The position numbers and the translations under genes were made by a program. Shown here piece after piece: positions 1 through 10,859 of a stretch of DNA of 64,000 nt (position 1 is its first letter; each line of letters opens with the position of its first letter). The notes below the pieces were generated by a model. It saw only the letters and a program-made list of their open reading frames with translations, was not told the origin of the DNA and ran no database searches. The DNA is from Lonicera japonica (Eukaryota; Streptophyta; Magnoliopsida; Dipsacales; Caprifoliaceae): contig CM038467.1 in NCBI GenBank assembly GCA_021464415.1, forward strand, positions 30,311,248 to 30,375,247, written 5' to 3'.

Positions 1-394
1 TCGCCTATGGAAATTGCATTTAGGGGGATTCAAACATGGGATATCCCGTTAAACTAATAACAAAAAAAATGATAGTAAAAACATTTAATTTTTGTAAGAA
101 GTTATAAAATAAGTCGAGGCATGCAGGCGGTGAAATGTCTTCTTACTTTTTGAATTTTTTCATGGAAGAAATTTTTTTGGGAGTTGAGGAAGAAAAAAAT
201 TTCACAAAAAAATAATGAAGGATGTTGGATATTTACTCATAAACATGACCATGAGATGAAGCACCATCTCATCAAATGCCTCAACTTATTTATTAACATC
301 TCACACAAATAAAGTGTTTTTTCTTCTTTCTTTTTTATATTGTAATCAAATGGGGCATAAATCTATCAATGATGTTCAATTATAAGGTTCGTGC
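1..394. repeat. direct repeat copy 1 (partner 1025-1420)
   Basis: This segment recurs at 1025-1420 with an offset of 1024 bp and only scattered substitutions and small indels. The left edge is cut by the window. Its inner part (about 75-360) also resembles the MITE at 40918-41217: both share the GATAGTAAAAAC / ATGGTAGGAAAAAC start, a 'catggaa...aaattttttggg' middle and the 'CATCTCATCAAATG.CTCAACTTATTT' block. The first 50 bp, read on the minus strand, contain a tRNA B-box-like GTTTGAATCCCC, so the unit may be a MITE joined to SINE-like sequence. No coding capacity is visible. Confidence 0.75.
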
Positions 395-670
395 CTTATT
401 TAAAAAAATGTTTGATACGATATATATTTGACACTACTAAAAATAAAAACAAAGTTATATCTCGATAACTCTGCTCCTGAACATGACATTTACATAAAAT
501 AATGTCCCTTTTAACTTTTACTTAAGTATGTGTTCACGTGATTCATCTGAATTACATTCAAATTATTATAACCCTTTATTTACGAGATTCATCTTAATCG
601 CCAAATACATTATATAAATGTCTTTAACAACATGCAATGCATTGAATGCTTATATACATTTCCGTTAATT

Positions 671-960
671 CCTCAATTGGACAAACAATGACTAAAAAGT
701 TGACCATAAAGACCTATTTTTTCTTATTTTCCAATTCTTCTTTTTTCACAATCCTTCCTTTATGTCAATTCCTCAATTAAGCAAGCAACGACTAAGAAGT
801 TTACCATAAAGACTAATCTCTTATATTTTCCAAGTCTTCGTTTTGTACAATCATCTACTTCCTTTAACTCTTCAATTGGGCAAATGACTAAGAAGTTGAC
901 TACAAAGATCCATCTTTTCTTATTTTCCAAGTCTTCATTATGTACAATCCTTTTTTTCCC
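671..960. repeat. three tandem copies of a ~97 bp unit
   Basis: Units begin near 671, 771 and 867, each with a variant of CCTCAATTGG followed by 'ACTAAGAAGTTGACCATAAAGA' and 'TTATTTTCCAAGTCTTC'. The spacing is about 96-100 bp. The short open frames in it are repeat artefacts. Confidence 0.75.
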
Positions 961-1024
961 CCTAGGTGTCCCACACCACATTTGATGTGAGACTAATACC
1001 TCCTCACGTAACTGAACCTGCTAC

Positions 1025-1420
1025 TCGCCTATGGAAATTGCATTTAGGGGGATTCAAACATGGGATATCCCGTTAAACTAATAACAACAATAAAAATGAT
1101 AGTAAAAACATTTAATTTTTGTGAGAAGTTATAAAATAAGTCGAGGCATACATGCGGTGAGATGTCTTCTTACTTTTTGAATTTTTTCGTGGAAGAAAAT
1201 TTTTTGGGAGTTGAGGAAGAAAAAAATTTCACAAAAAAATAATGAAGGATGTTGGATATCTACTCATAAACATGACCATGACATGAAGCACCATCTCAGG
1301 AAATGCCTCAACTTATTTACTAACATCTCACACAAATCAAGTGTTTTTCTTTTTTCTTTTTTATATTGTAATCAAATGGAGCGTAAATCTATTAATGATA
1401 TTCAATTATTAGGTTCGTGA
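1025..1420. repeat. direct repeat copy 2 (partner 1-394)
   Basis: Second copy of the unit at the window start. A 69-codon open frame within it is MITE-type sequence, not a recognisable protein. From 1421 to about 2135 I see only AT-rich DNA. Confidence 0.75.
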
Positions 1421-2135
1421 ATTTAATTATTGGTTAAATAACTGTTAAGAATATTTGATTATGTTGATGGGGTGTATTTTTTTTAACAATATATGCTAAA
1501 ATAGTCATCAATATAAGTAATAATTTGATTATTTTTGAGAAATTTCATATGGATGATTAATAGTTGAATAGTATAGTTAAGTGTTTAAAATCTACTTGAT
1601 AATTTAGCATTGAGGTATGATTATTGACTAATAGTTGAAAAATAAAACTTCAAGTCGTTGATGTGTCAAGAAATTAGTATATTTTAGCCACTTATTTTAT
1701 ATTTTGGAGAGCATATATTATTACATTTGTTGTGTTTGGAGTTAAATTGAGAAATTTTAAAAGGAAGAAGAGATTGACCATGTGTAACGCCTTTGTTCAA
1801 GAAAATGCTGGCACTGATCCGTAAAGCATTTGAAGAAAACTCCAGAGACAAAAGTTTTAGATTTTTGAGTTAGCTACGCATAGGTGAAAACCTTGTGTCA
1901 ATCAAATTTTGGAGTAGAAAGTTATGACCGAAATACAATCAGTATACCAATGAAATTAATTCTAACAGGGAATGTGTTAGTTTAATGAAGATGGAATTTT
2001 TTTTAATAAGTAATGGCCCAGCCTACTGCCAGCTCCCAAGCCCACGAAAGACTAAAGCCCAAGTTAATTAAATCAAGTCATGTAACTAATTAAACAAGCC
2101 AAGCCCATCCATTCTTAATGCCATCTCCATTACAA

Positions 2136-2500
2136 GAGCATCTCCAATAGTATAATCAAAATAATAATTCTAATCAATTTTAACGATGTTGGTTAAAAAC
2201 ACTACCGTAATAGTATAATCAAATGTTAGCAACCTTTTGACCAATAATCAAATCCGAGCCTGCCAATTCTATTGAGTAAAAGATAATCTTTTCAAATTTA
2301 AATCATCTTTTCCTCCTTTTTTTGAAATAAAATTCAAATTGATTAATTTATGACCAATCAATATAATGGACCCCACAAATTTGGTTATTGAAAAAAAAAA
2401 TCATTGGGGATAGCTACATTATTAACTTTAACAACTTACTACATGAATAATCAAAAGTCATTTTGATTATTTAATTTTAGTTATTCTATTAGAGATGCTG
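2136..2500. mobile_element. MITE with AGCATCTC.AATAG ends
   Basis: The left end reads GAGCATCTCCAATAGTATAA. The right end, reverse complemented, reads CAGCATCTCTAATAGAATAA, so the ends form an imperfect terminal inverted repeat of about 20 bp. The body is AT-rich and non-coding. The 'GAGCATCTCCAA' terminus is very common in plant genomes. I could not find a convincing target duplication, so the superfamily is open. Confidence 0.6.
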
Positions 2501-4760
2501 TAAATAAAGCACACTTGCATCAATTATTAAAAACACATAGCCGCAATTTATCTACTTTTCTCCTTGCTGTGCACGCTTATCGAGAGGAGGGGAGCTGCAA
2601 GTTATTTTCTATTTTTTTTCCTTTTCTTCTTGCCGAGACTATCTTTATGTTGGATTAATAATCGGATGCTTTTGGATTACTACAATTAATTCAGAATTAC
2701 TATTTTTATTTATTTATTTATGCGTATTTAAGTAATCTATCTATTTATTCATTTATTTATTTATTTATTAATTATGTTTTGCATTTTATTTGCAAGTATG
2801 TTGGGCTAGATTATTTTCTAGGGTTAAGGATGAGTGTAATTAATTGATTCCCTTACACGTATTCATACCGATTGACTGTACCAATTTAATGCTTTAATGT
2901 TAAAAATATTTCTTCCTATTGATGCTTATTTTAACTGAAATTGAATGCCTACTTTAACTGAAAAAAAGAATATTTTTTGTTGGATTCATCTTATGATTTG
3001 TTGAGAGCGGATATTAGGTGTGTTTTGATCTTATACATACGTTTGGCTATGGAAGAATTAATCACTGAATTTTATAAACTAATTAGCTTTAATTAATTTT
3101 ATTTTTCGCATCTAATAATATCGAGAGATCAAATTAATGCGAGATAAAGATTAAAGTTCATTGGGCATGAATATTAGGAACATGATATCATATATATGAC
3201 TCCGCCACTCTAGTATTTTATTAATTGATTATTTTATTAGTATTTTTAGTTGATAAACCATCCTCTCTTATTTTTAAGCTAGATAATGAACTAAATAGAA
3301 TTAGTAAGAGAGATACATACGTTTCATCCGTCAAGTTCTTAGGATTTGACCTTGCTCTTACCTAAATGATACTAGTATCCGATTCGTATGCTTGCAAGTA
3401 TATATATATATATATAACATCACGACAGTCGTTAATTCCTTTATATATATGTTCATTTTATGTCAATTGAGTAAATTCAATTGCATGGAGATCAATCGTA
3501 ACATACAGAAGAAGATTTTATTTTTTGTCAACATGAAAGATGCCCAAATTAAAAGAATATTTATAGCTTTATTATATTATCTTTGGTACAAGCAAGGGAT
3601 GATGTGTGACTACTCTATTTTTTGTTTGCTTAAGGGAAATAAGGAACTTAAATAAAATTATGAAATAAATTTAATATAGAAGTATCTATTGATTAGGAAT
3701 CTAAATGAAAACATAAATATAAATTTATAAAATTAATTGGGGGATATACTTTTAAATTTTTAAAAGGGTAATTTTGTAAAACTTGGTTCAAAATAACCAT
3801 AAATCTAGAGTGGATAAACCGAAAAAAGGTGTGGATAGAAATAAAATTACCCATTTCAAAACCTTCATCCATAAAACTACGACATAAGCGTCATAAATTA
3901 ACATTAAGATTCACATATCCTCCCCCTTAATTCACACTTCAGTCCCATTATTTACCAGCTATTGCCATATATTTATATATGCATATCTCTAGATAGAAAC
4001 TGAAAAAAAATTAATAGACTTTAGTGTATGAATGAGCTTGAGACAAAAGCATGAAATAAAATAACCGTTATGATTCAATCTGTTAGCTCATCATTATAAC
4101 CTTAATTGGATCCCAAACAACTCACCTAGCATTAAAATGTATCACTAACATATCTCTGTCCAAGATATCATATATAACACATTCATAACTAGGTACCATG
4201 TATATATGACATTAAATTGTGGTATAACTATCAATTTAGCCAAATCTGGAATGAATTTTAGAATCCATGTATTCGATCAATTAATTAAATATTTCAAAAG
4301 ATTTTGAGCAAAAAATCTTACCATTTTTGTAAAAACTAAAGTTTCCCGGGTGGTGTATGACATGTACGTGAAGTCGTACTGTGAAACGTTTCACTTAAAT
4401 AATCCCACAACAAACACTATAGATGTCGTATTTCTCTCTAAGAGTAATCTTCTTTGGAACAAGTGTAAATCAACACTAAACAAATTCTTTCGTTTACAAA
4501 AATGAATTGAGGCTAGTCTTATTGGTCAAGCACATGAAGCAAACAATAAATTGTACAAATATATATCATAGACATTAGATTTATGGCTCTTATTGATTTT
4601 ATTAATAGTTTTCATATCCCACCTTTGATCAAAGCTTGACACTAATCTTGTTATCATACACCACATTATAGTCCATAACGTACTTATCATATTGACATTA
4701 AAGATCAATCACGTAATTAATTTAATAAGTACCTTATTGGATCGTAGCGGTGTAACGCTG
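2501..4760. other. gene-free AT-rich intergenic stretch
   Basis: No supported gene. It holds a TTTA-rich tract near 2700-2775 and a (TA)n run at about 3397-3416. The 87-codon frame starting in that run has a low-complexity composition and no recognisable motif. Confidence 0.6.
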
Positions 4761-4764
4761 CCAT

Positions 4765-4774
4765 CCAAATTTGG
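4765..4774 (+). promoter_or_regulatory. perfect CArG-box upstream of the MADS gene
   Basis: CCAAATTTGG matches the MADS-domain target CC(A/T)6GG exactly and is palindromic. It lies 375 bp upstream of the start codon of the MADS-box gene at 5149. The regulatory role is inferred only from motif and position; this sequence also lies in a stretch that could itself be a dispersed repeat. Confidence 0.4.
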
Positions 4775-5024
4775 CCGGTTTACACTCTTAATTGATAAAA
4801 ATGCGCAATTTTCATAGAGACAAACCAATTTTATTTTTATTTTTTTTATTTTGGTACTTATCAATATGAACTATACAAAAAATCTTGGAGTGCACCTAGT
4901 AGTGTATGTTACAATAATTATATGGTGACAACCATGTATGGAAATTTACCCAAGTCATCATTACCTCCAACAATGAGGTGTAAAACACAAAATCTTCTCA
5001 TTAATTTTGGTATCACAACAGTTG

Positions 5025-5032
5025 TATATATA
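5025..5032 (+). promoter_or_regulatory. TATA box of the MADS gene
   Basis: TATATATAG lies 117-124 bp upstream of the ATG at 5149. That leaves room for a 5' leader of about 90 bp, and no other TATA-like site is closer on this strand. Confidence 0.5.
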
Positions 5033-5148
5033 GCAATGCTCATTTGAGCAATGACACAAAACAAAGGGTTTTTGGCAAACTACCATATAGTCTCAATCTC
5101 TTGCCTCTTTGGCCAAACATTCTCTTTTTCTTTTCTTAATTTTCAACT

Positions 5149-5853
5149 ATGACTAGGAAGAAGGTGAAGCTTGCTTTCATCACTAATGACTCGGCAAGAA
5201 AAGCAACGTTCAAGAAAAGGAAGAAGGGTTTGATGAAGAAGGTGAGTGAACTCAGTACCTTATGTGGCATCGACGCCTGTGCAATATTATACAGTCCTTA
5301 TGAGTCTCAGCCTGAGGTATGGCCCAACACGCTAGGGGTCCAACGCGTGCTAGCCCAATTCAAGAGAATGCCGGAGATGGAACAAAGCAAAAAGATGGTC
5401 AATCAAGAAAGTTTTATTAGACAAAGGATCGCGAAGGCTAGTGAACAATTGAAGAAACAACACAAAGATAATCGTGAAAAGGAGATGACCGAGGTAATGT
5501 ACCAATGTTTGACTGGTAAAGGACTCCAAAATTTGATGTTGCCCGATTTGAATGATCTAGGTTGGTTGGTTGACCAGAATTTGAAGGAGATCTATAAGAG
5601 GATTGAGTTTCTTAAGAAAAAGGCTACTGCACCACCACCGGTTGCAACCCCACCACCGACTGTGCCGCCGCCCCAGGCAGCGGCGGCCATGGAGCAGAAG
5701 CCGGCGGTGGAGGGGATGCAGAGGCCACAATGGTTTACCGAGTGGTTGAATAACACTAATGAGAATAATGTGGGATTTGGGCATGGAGATGATATGATGA
5801 TGCCATTTGGGGATCATCACAATGCTTTGTGGTCTAGTGCTTTTTTTCCTTGA
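5149..5853 (+). CDS. type I (M-gamma) MADS-box transcription factor, AGL80-like
   Basis: Single-exon gene of 234 codons. The MADS domain occupies residues 1-60: it begins MTRKKVKLAFI, has the basic KKRKKGLMKKVSELSTLCG helix and the CAILYSPYE strand. There is no K domain; this and the missing introns are typical of type I genes. The LYSPYESQPEVWP motif is typical of the M-gamma (AGL80/PHERES-like) group. In Arabidopsis such proteins act in the nucleus as heterodimers with M-alpha partners in central cell and endosperm. Residues 65-160 are charged and likely helical. A proline/alanine-rich stretch follows (about 160-185, PPPVATPPPTVPPP), then an acidic, asparagine-rich tail with methionines. 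The ATG is the first in frame after a TATA box at 5025 and a CArG-box at 4765. The family call is firm; orthology to AGL80 itself is not. Confidence 0.9.
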   Translation: MTRKKVKLAFITNDSARKATFKKRKKGLMKKVSELSTLCGIDACAILYSPYESQPEVWPNTLGVQRVLAQFKRMPEMEQSKKMVNQESFIRQRIAKASEQLKKQHKDNREKEMTEVMYQCLTGKGLQNLMLPDLNDLGWLVDQNLKEIYKRIEFLKKKATAPPPVATPPPTVPPPQAAAAMEQKPAVEGMQRPQWFTEWLNNTNENNVGFGHGDDMMMPFGDHHNALWSSAFFP

Positions 5854-7566
5854 ATGTGTGGTTTTTGTGTTGTGAAGCCTTTGAAAGTGTTTCCTTTTTT
5901 TTTTTCTCCATGTTTTGAGCTTATGGCTTGTGGTTAAAATTGTTTGTCTTTTTTATTAGTTATGTGCATGCATTTACATGTTTCTAATAAGTCCCTCGTT
6001 CAACATATTTAGCCTAATAAACTGTCAATATGCTTATGTTAATTCTTGTTATTCTACGTTAATTCCATGATAATATTTTTAATTTTAATTATCGCCATTC
6101 AAAGTGTACATATATTAAAAATACAAAACAACTATGATTATTGCTTTTTGTTGATATTTTAGTTCTTGTTTGAGTTTATGCTTATTGTCGAATTACAATG
6201 CGTTAATCCATTTTTTATTTTTTAGAAGTTGAGAAACAGGTTTAGCTAAATGAATGAAAACAAAATCACATATATATATATGACATCAAAAGATTGCTAA
6301 TATATGCTGACATATAATTATAAGTCGTATAAAGATTGAAGGAAATTATTTTTGGTACATAAATATGTAAGATTACCCATAATTATTTGCAAGAGCAACT
6401 CATCAATTCCATATCAGATCTGAAACATAACATAGTTTTGTAATTAAGCAAATCCAAATATGAATATTTCCTACTCATTACTAAACGGTAAAGTTAAAGA
6501 TTTCAGGAAAACAACTCAAAGGGAGTCTAGATTTGTTGACCTTCTTCTCGTGACGGTTAATATGACCCTTCCCTCTAACCGGTTAACATATGCACCAAAA
6601 TACTTGTTTGTATGTTTATTTTGAGGTTCAGATTAACTGGAATTGCAATTGTATTGACTTCATAAAAGATATTTGTTTGTCTTTAACTTGAATGAAGGAG
6701 CATTGTTCTTGAGTTGGATTTTTTAGGCTTGATACTCTATATTTATCAACTAGCGCACACAAAGCATTAGAATTAATGTAGAATGATTATATCGCATAGT
6801 TTTTTTGTTTTTACATTTCACATTATATTTTAGACTCTGCTTATATATGAAAATTATATGCTTAAGAGCATCTTCAATGGTGTATATTAATTATGTAAAA
6901 TATGATACTATCAATTTAAACTAATAAGTTTGTATAAAGGGAAAATGACCAAAGGGATGACGTACTCTTCTTCATTTGGTTTCCAAACGGACAAGAGCAA
7001 ACAGCTAATTGTTTTATGTTTTGACAATTATAATGCAGTGTCTAGTTGAAAAATAAATATTACAAATTATAGTTTGTGTGACTCAAATATAAGTCTCCCA
7101 CGCATAATAAACGGCAGGTGGGGAGCTTACCGCTAGACCAACCCCACCTCATGTTAAAATTTAAGTGAGAAAGACTAAGTACATAGTACATAAGACTTGT
7201 GTTTCATTTACATTCAGACGAGCTCTTTTTCGTCAAAAGAATACAATGTATCATGCAAATAATAATAATTCAATCACTTTTCAACAAAAGAAAAGCAGCC
7301 ATACAGATACAAATAATTCAATTTCTGACCCCACAACAGATCATTCAGTTTCTGACCCTGAACAACTCTATCCCATTTGTTGTGTGATATATTTTCACAA
7401 ACATTGTCTCCTTCAATCACATAAATCTAAGCTTTCCCTCTCTTCATTTCATCCTCAGCAAATCTCTTTCTCTCAGTCTCAGTAGCTTTGGCGCGGGTTC
7501 GAATTCCTGCACTAGCATTTTAGGTGTTCTTATATTCCTTCTCACCAGCGCTCCTACTAACCAAAA
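5854..7566. other. intergenic stretch between MADS and methyltransferase genes
   Basis: A T-rich 3' flank of the MADS gene is followed by AT-rich DNA with no supported gene. Two short overlapping frames at 7165-7485 are in the presumed promoter and leader of the next gene and show no domain. The last ~130 bp before 7567 are CT-rich, like a plant 5' leader. Confidence 0.6.
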
Positions 7567-8780
7567 ATGGCAGGCTTATTTGACAGACAAGCCGAAATCT
7601 ACCTACAAGCAAGGCCTACTTATCCACCCGAATGGTTCTCGCTCTTTGCTGAAAAGACCACCCACCACTCCCGAGCCTGGGATGCCGGCACCGGCAACGG
7701 CCAAGCTGCCGTTTCCGTCGCCGACCACTATGACCAAGTCATCGCCACCGATGTAAGCGAAGCCCAATTGAGCTTCGCCAAGCCCCACCCCAAAATTAAA
7801 TACCTCCACACTCCCCTCTCAATGTCAGAAGACGAACTCGTAGACCTAATCGGTGGCGAGGGTTCTGTTGATCTGGTCATTGTCGCCACTGCCATCCACT
7901 ATTTCGACCTTGATCTGTTCTACAATGTTGTTAACCGGGTTTTGCGAAAGCCCGGAGGGTTGATCGCCGTTTGGAGGTACAGTAAAATTTTATTTTATTT
8001 TTAGGTCTAAATATAATTGCTGATAAGGTACATAAATTTATATCAAAACAATTATTCAAGATAGTACTGATATGGCTTTACAGAAATCTGGCTTCTCTCT
8101 TGGCCTTATTTGCAGACGTTAAAAGCTTTTAATTTGTTCTTTCAAAGTACATAATTGATACATATTTTCAACTTTTATAGGCCGAGATGATCAGTTTTCT
8201 TATCAATATAATTCCAATACCACTTCTTATCCAATTAACCATAACAACTAATTAAACTATATTTAATAGAGTAATCGATACCTATTGTCAACTTTTATAT
8301 GCCGAGATGATCAGTTTTCTTATCTGTAAAATTCCAATACAGCTTGTTATCCAATTAACCATAACAAATAGAATTATCAAATATGACTAATCATGTGGAC
8401 TATACAGTTACTACAAGACCGAAGTGAGCCCTGAATTTGATATTGTGAGGAAGCGAATAGAAGAGGCTTGTTTGCCTTTTTTTGATCCGAGGGTTAGTTA
8501 TGTAATTGAGGGGTACAAAACGTTGCCTTTTCCTTTTGAAGAAGTGGGTTTGGGACGGGAAGGGAGGCCGATGGGGGTGGAGTTAGAAAAGAGGATGTCG
8601 TTTGGTGAGTATTTGGCGTTGATGCGGTCGGCGTCAGGGATGGCAAAGGCTGCGGAAAGAGGGGTGGATTTGTTGCCAGAAGGGGTGGTTAGAGAGCTTG
8701 AGAGTGCTTGGGGTGGCTCTGATTTGGTTAGGACTGTTGTTTTCAAGGCGTTTTTACTTGCCGGAAAAGTTAAGATGTAG
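7567..8780 (+). CDS. SAM-dependent methyltransferase (DDB_G0268948-like), two exons
   Basis: Exon 1 is 7567-7976 and exon 2 is 8408-8780. The intron has GT-AG ends and the split codon (AG|T) restores the family motif AVWSYY. The product has 260 residues. It belongs to the class I methyltransferases annotated in plants as 'putative methyltransferase DDB_G0268948' or embryonic abundant protein-like; the substrate is unknown. The SAM-binding motif I is AWDAGTGNGQAA (residues about 37-48), followed by VIATDVSEAQL; motif II-III is VDLVIVATAIHYFDLDLFYNVVNRVLRKPGGLIAVW. The N-terminal LFDRQAEIYLQARPTYPPEWF matches the family start. No signal peptide is visible, so cytosolic action is likely. Intron 1 carries a 120 bp tandem duplication (8160-8380). 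A second full copy of exon 2 lies 1.4 kb downstream (9813-10185), with its own acceptor and stop codon. Confidence 0.88.
8150..8385. repeat. 120 bp tandem repeat in methyltransferase intron 1
   Basis: The block CAACTTTTATAGGCCGAGAT with its following sequence appears near 8168 and again 120 bp later, near 8288. The downstream duplicated unit has a single copy (near 9670), so this expansion is specific to the first unit. Confidence 0.7.
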
Positions 8781-8847
8781 ATTATTGACCCTAGTGGTTG
8801 TCTAATTGATTTATACTTTAATCTTATAGTAGAAATCCCACCTTCTT

Positions 8848-9105
8848 TACCGAGCGGACTATGCCCGAATGGTAAAGAAGTCGCATGCATGGATTTAAGA
8901 TTCGAGTCTCATGTAAGATTGTGGAAGTTTCCTATTTGTTCTTGTAATAAAATGTAACAGTATGTGACATTATTACCGAGCAGACTAAGCTTGAATGGTA
9001 AAGAAGTCACTGACATGAATTCTATATTCGAGTCTCACATAGGATTGTAAGAGTTTTCTATTTGTTATTGTAGTAAAGTGTAATACTATGTTACATTAAA
9101 AAATA
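8848..9105 (+). repeat. two copies of a ~135 bp SINE-like unit
   Basis: Each unit runs from ACCGAGCGGACTA through 'GAATGGTAAAGAAGTC' to 'ATTCGAGTCTCA' and ends with AGTTTTCTATTTGTT and 'AATGTAA'. The GAATGGTAAAG and GATTCGAGTC blocks sit about 40 bp apart, like degenerate A and B boxes of a tRNA-derived SINE. Two more copies follow the duplicated exon at 10244-10495. The tRNA origin is an inference. Confidence 0.5.
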
Positions 9106-9270
9106 AATGCTAAGTTCATTATTTATGCATGGAGGGGCAAAGTCAAATGACAGGCTTACTGCAATTTTATCATTTGTTTTATAGTGTATCACATAAGCAT
9201 GTCATATAGTACATTAGAAAAGTTGCATAAACACACTTTCGTAGCAGGTGCATGGGAATAAAATAAAAAC

Positions 9271-9577
9271 TTGTCGTTTGTTTTTTCAACCTTCGAATGT
9301 TAAATATTGGATGCTGAATTATGAATGTTTAATGAAATCTCTAAAAAATGTGTTTAGTTTTATTTAGTTCTAAAAGCTGAATACACGACATTTTACAATT
9401 TTTCCTTTATTAGTGTTTTATATAAACCAATGTTTAATGACTCAAAAGAATAAAAGTACCGATGGAATAAAATTTTGTTAAAGTTAAATTAAGCATTTCA
9501 CACATGAATTGCCTCTTAATACTTAACGCTAAATTTTAATCCAATTCAGCATTAAGATGCAAGAAAACAAACACCAA
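9271..9577. mobile_element. MITE with TTGTCGTTTGTTTT ends
   Basis: The left end TTGTCGTTTGTTTTTT mirrors the right end, which is TTGGTGTTTGTTTTCT on the other strand; the repeat continues inward to the shared ATGCTGAATTA/ATGCTGAATTG. It separates the two duplicated methyltransferase units, so it probably inserted after the duplication. A related element may lie at 52270-52632. Confidence 0.55.
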
Positions 9578-9812
9578 TTCTACCTCTTGGCTTCTCTCTT
9601 GGCCTTATTTGTAAACGTTAAAAACTTTTGTTCTTTCAAAGTAGAAGTATATAATTGATACATACTGTCAACTTTTATAGGCCGAGATGATCAGTTTTCT
9701 TATCTGTATAATTCCAAAACAACTTCTTATCCGAAGTGAATTATACAGTTAAATTAAAGTACATTTAATTTAATAGAATTATCAAATATGACTAATCGTG
9801 TGGACTATACAG

Positions 9813-10185
9813 TTACCACAAGACCGAAGTGAACCCTGAATTTGATATTGTGAAGAAGCGATTAGAAGAGACTTGTTTGCCTTTTTGTGATCCGAGGGTT
9901 AGTTATCTAATTGAGGGGTACAAAACGTTGCCTTTTCCTTTTGAAGAAGTGGGTTTGGGACGGGAAGGGAGGCCGATGGGGGTGGAGTTAGAAAAGAGGA
10001 TGTCGTTTGGTGGGTATTTGGCATTGCTGCGGTCGACGTCAGTGGTGGCTAAGGCGGCGGAAAGAGGGGTGGATTTATTGCCAGGAGGGGTGGTTAGAGA
10101 GCTTGAGAGTGCTTGGGGTGGCTCTGATTTGGTTAGGACTGTTGTTTTCAAGGCGTTTTTACTTGCCGGAAAAGTTAAGATGTAG
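9813..10185 (+). CDS. duplicated terminal exon of the methyltransferase gene (alternative or relic)
   Basis: This is a copy of exon 2 (8408-8780) with exactly the same length of 373 bp, the same acceptor (TATACAG) and the same stop codon. The frame is open throughout and encodes about 123 residues, with roughly a dozen amino acid changes from exon 2 (for example FFDP to FCDP, FGEYLALM to FGGYLALL, LLPEGV to LLPGGV). Flanking intron sequence (from about 9585, matching 8088 on) and the 3' repeats were copied as well, so this was a DNA duplication and not retroposition. No copy of exon 1 is present. It could serve as an alternative last exon if exon 2 is skipped, or it may be a relic that has not yet decayed. 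Confidence 0.6.
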
Positions 10186-10243
10186 ATTATTGACCCTTGT
10201 GGTTGTCTAATTGATTTATACTTTTATAGAAGTCCCACCTTCT

Positions 10244-10500
10244 TTACCGAGCAGACTACGCCTGAATGGTAAAGAAGTCGCTGGCATGAATTCTATATTC
10301 GAGTTTCACGTAAGATTGTAGGAGTTTTCTATTTGTTATTGTAGTAAAATGTAATAGTATGTTACATTATTATCGAGTGGACTAAGCCTGAATGCAAGAA
10401 GTCACCGACATGGATTCTAGATTTGAGTCTCACGTAAGATTGTGGGAGTTTTCTATTTGTTATTGTAGTAAAATGTAATAGTATCTTACATTAAAAAATA
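10244..10500 (+). repeat. second pair of the SINE-like ~135 bp unit
   Basis: Same unit as at 8848-9105, again in two tandem copies, carried along by duplication of the methyltransferase 3' part. The shared sequence ends with TTATGCATGGAGGGGCAAAG at about 10518-10540, matching about 9123-9146. Confidence 0.5.
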
Positions 10501-10711
10501 AATGCTAAGGTCACTATTTATGCATGGAGGGGCAAAGTAAAACTGCGATTTTATCATTTGGGTCGGGTTCGGATTCAAGATCAAAATATTTTTAGGTGGG
10601 TTTTGGGGACATAATAAATATACCAAATGTCACGATACCAGTGCAACCATAGTTTGAACCATTGATCAAGTTGAAATCACTCCATCCTTGAAAAAGTGTA
10701 GATTTCCACGA

Positions 10712-10845
10712 AAAGGGCCAATTCTGGCAAACTCATAGAATCACAATTCACAAAAGGTACCAATTCTAGCAAACACATAGAGTCACAATTCACAAAAGGT
10801 ACCAATTCTAGTAAACTCATAGAGTCACAATTCACAAAAGGTATG
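10712..10845. repeat. three tandem copies of a 42 bp unit
   Basis: CAATTCTGGCAAACTCATAG and near-identical versions start at 10719, 10761 and 10803, an exact 42 bp period. Because 42 is divisible by three, the minus strand stays open and repeats a 14-residue unit, but nothing else suggests a gene. Confidence 0.8.
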
Positions 10846-10859
10846 TTACACTCACACAT

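Noticed and set aside
5557..5820. 87-codon minus-strand frame opposite the MADS gene
   Set aside because: It is a shadow of the proline-rich and histidine-rich coding region on the plus strand.
8498..8890. 130-codon minus-strand frame, repeated in the duplicate at 9903-10151
   Set aside because: It is antisense to the methyltransferase exon and its copy and has no recognisable domain.
10677..10859. Minus-strand frame with a repeated 14-residue unit
   Set aside because: It is kept open by a 42 bp tandem repeat and has no other sign of coding.
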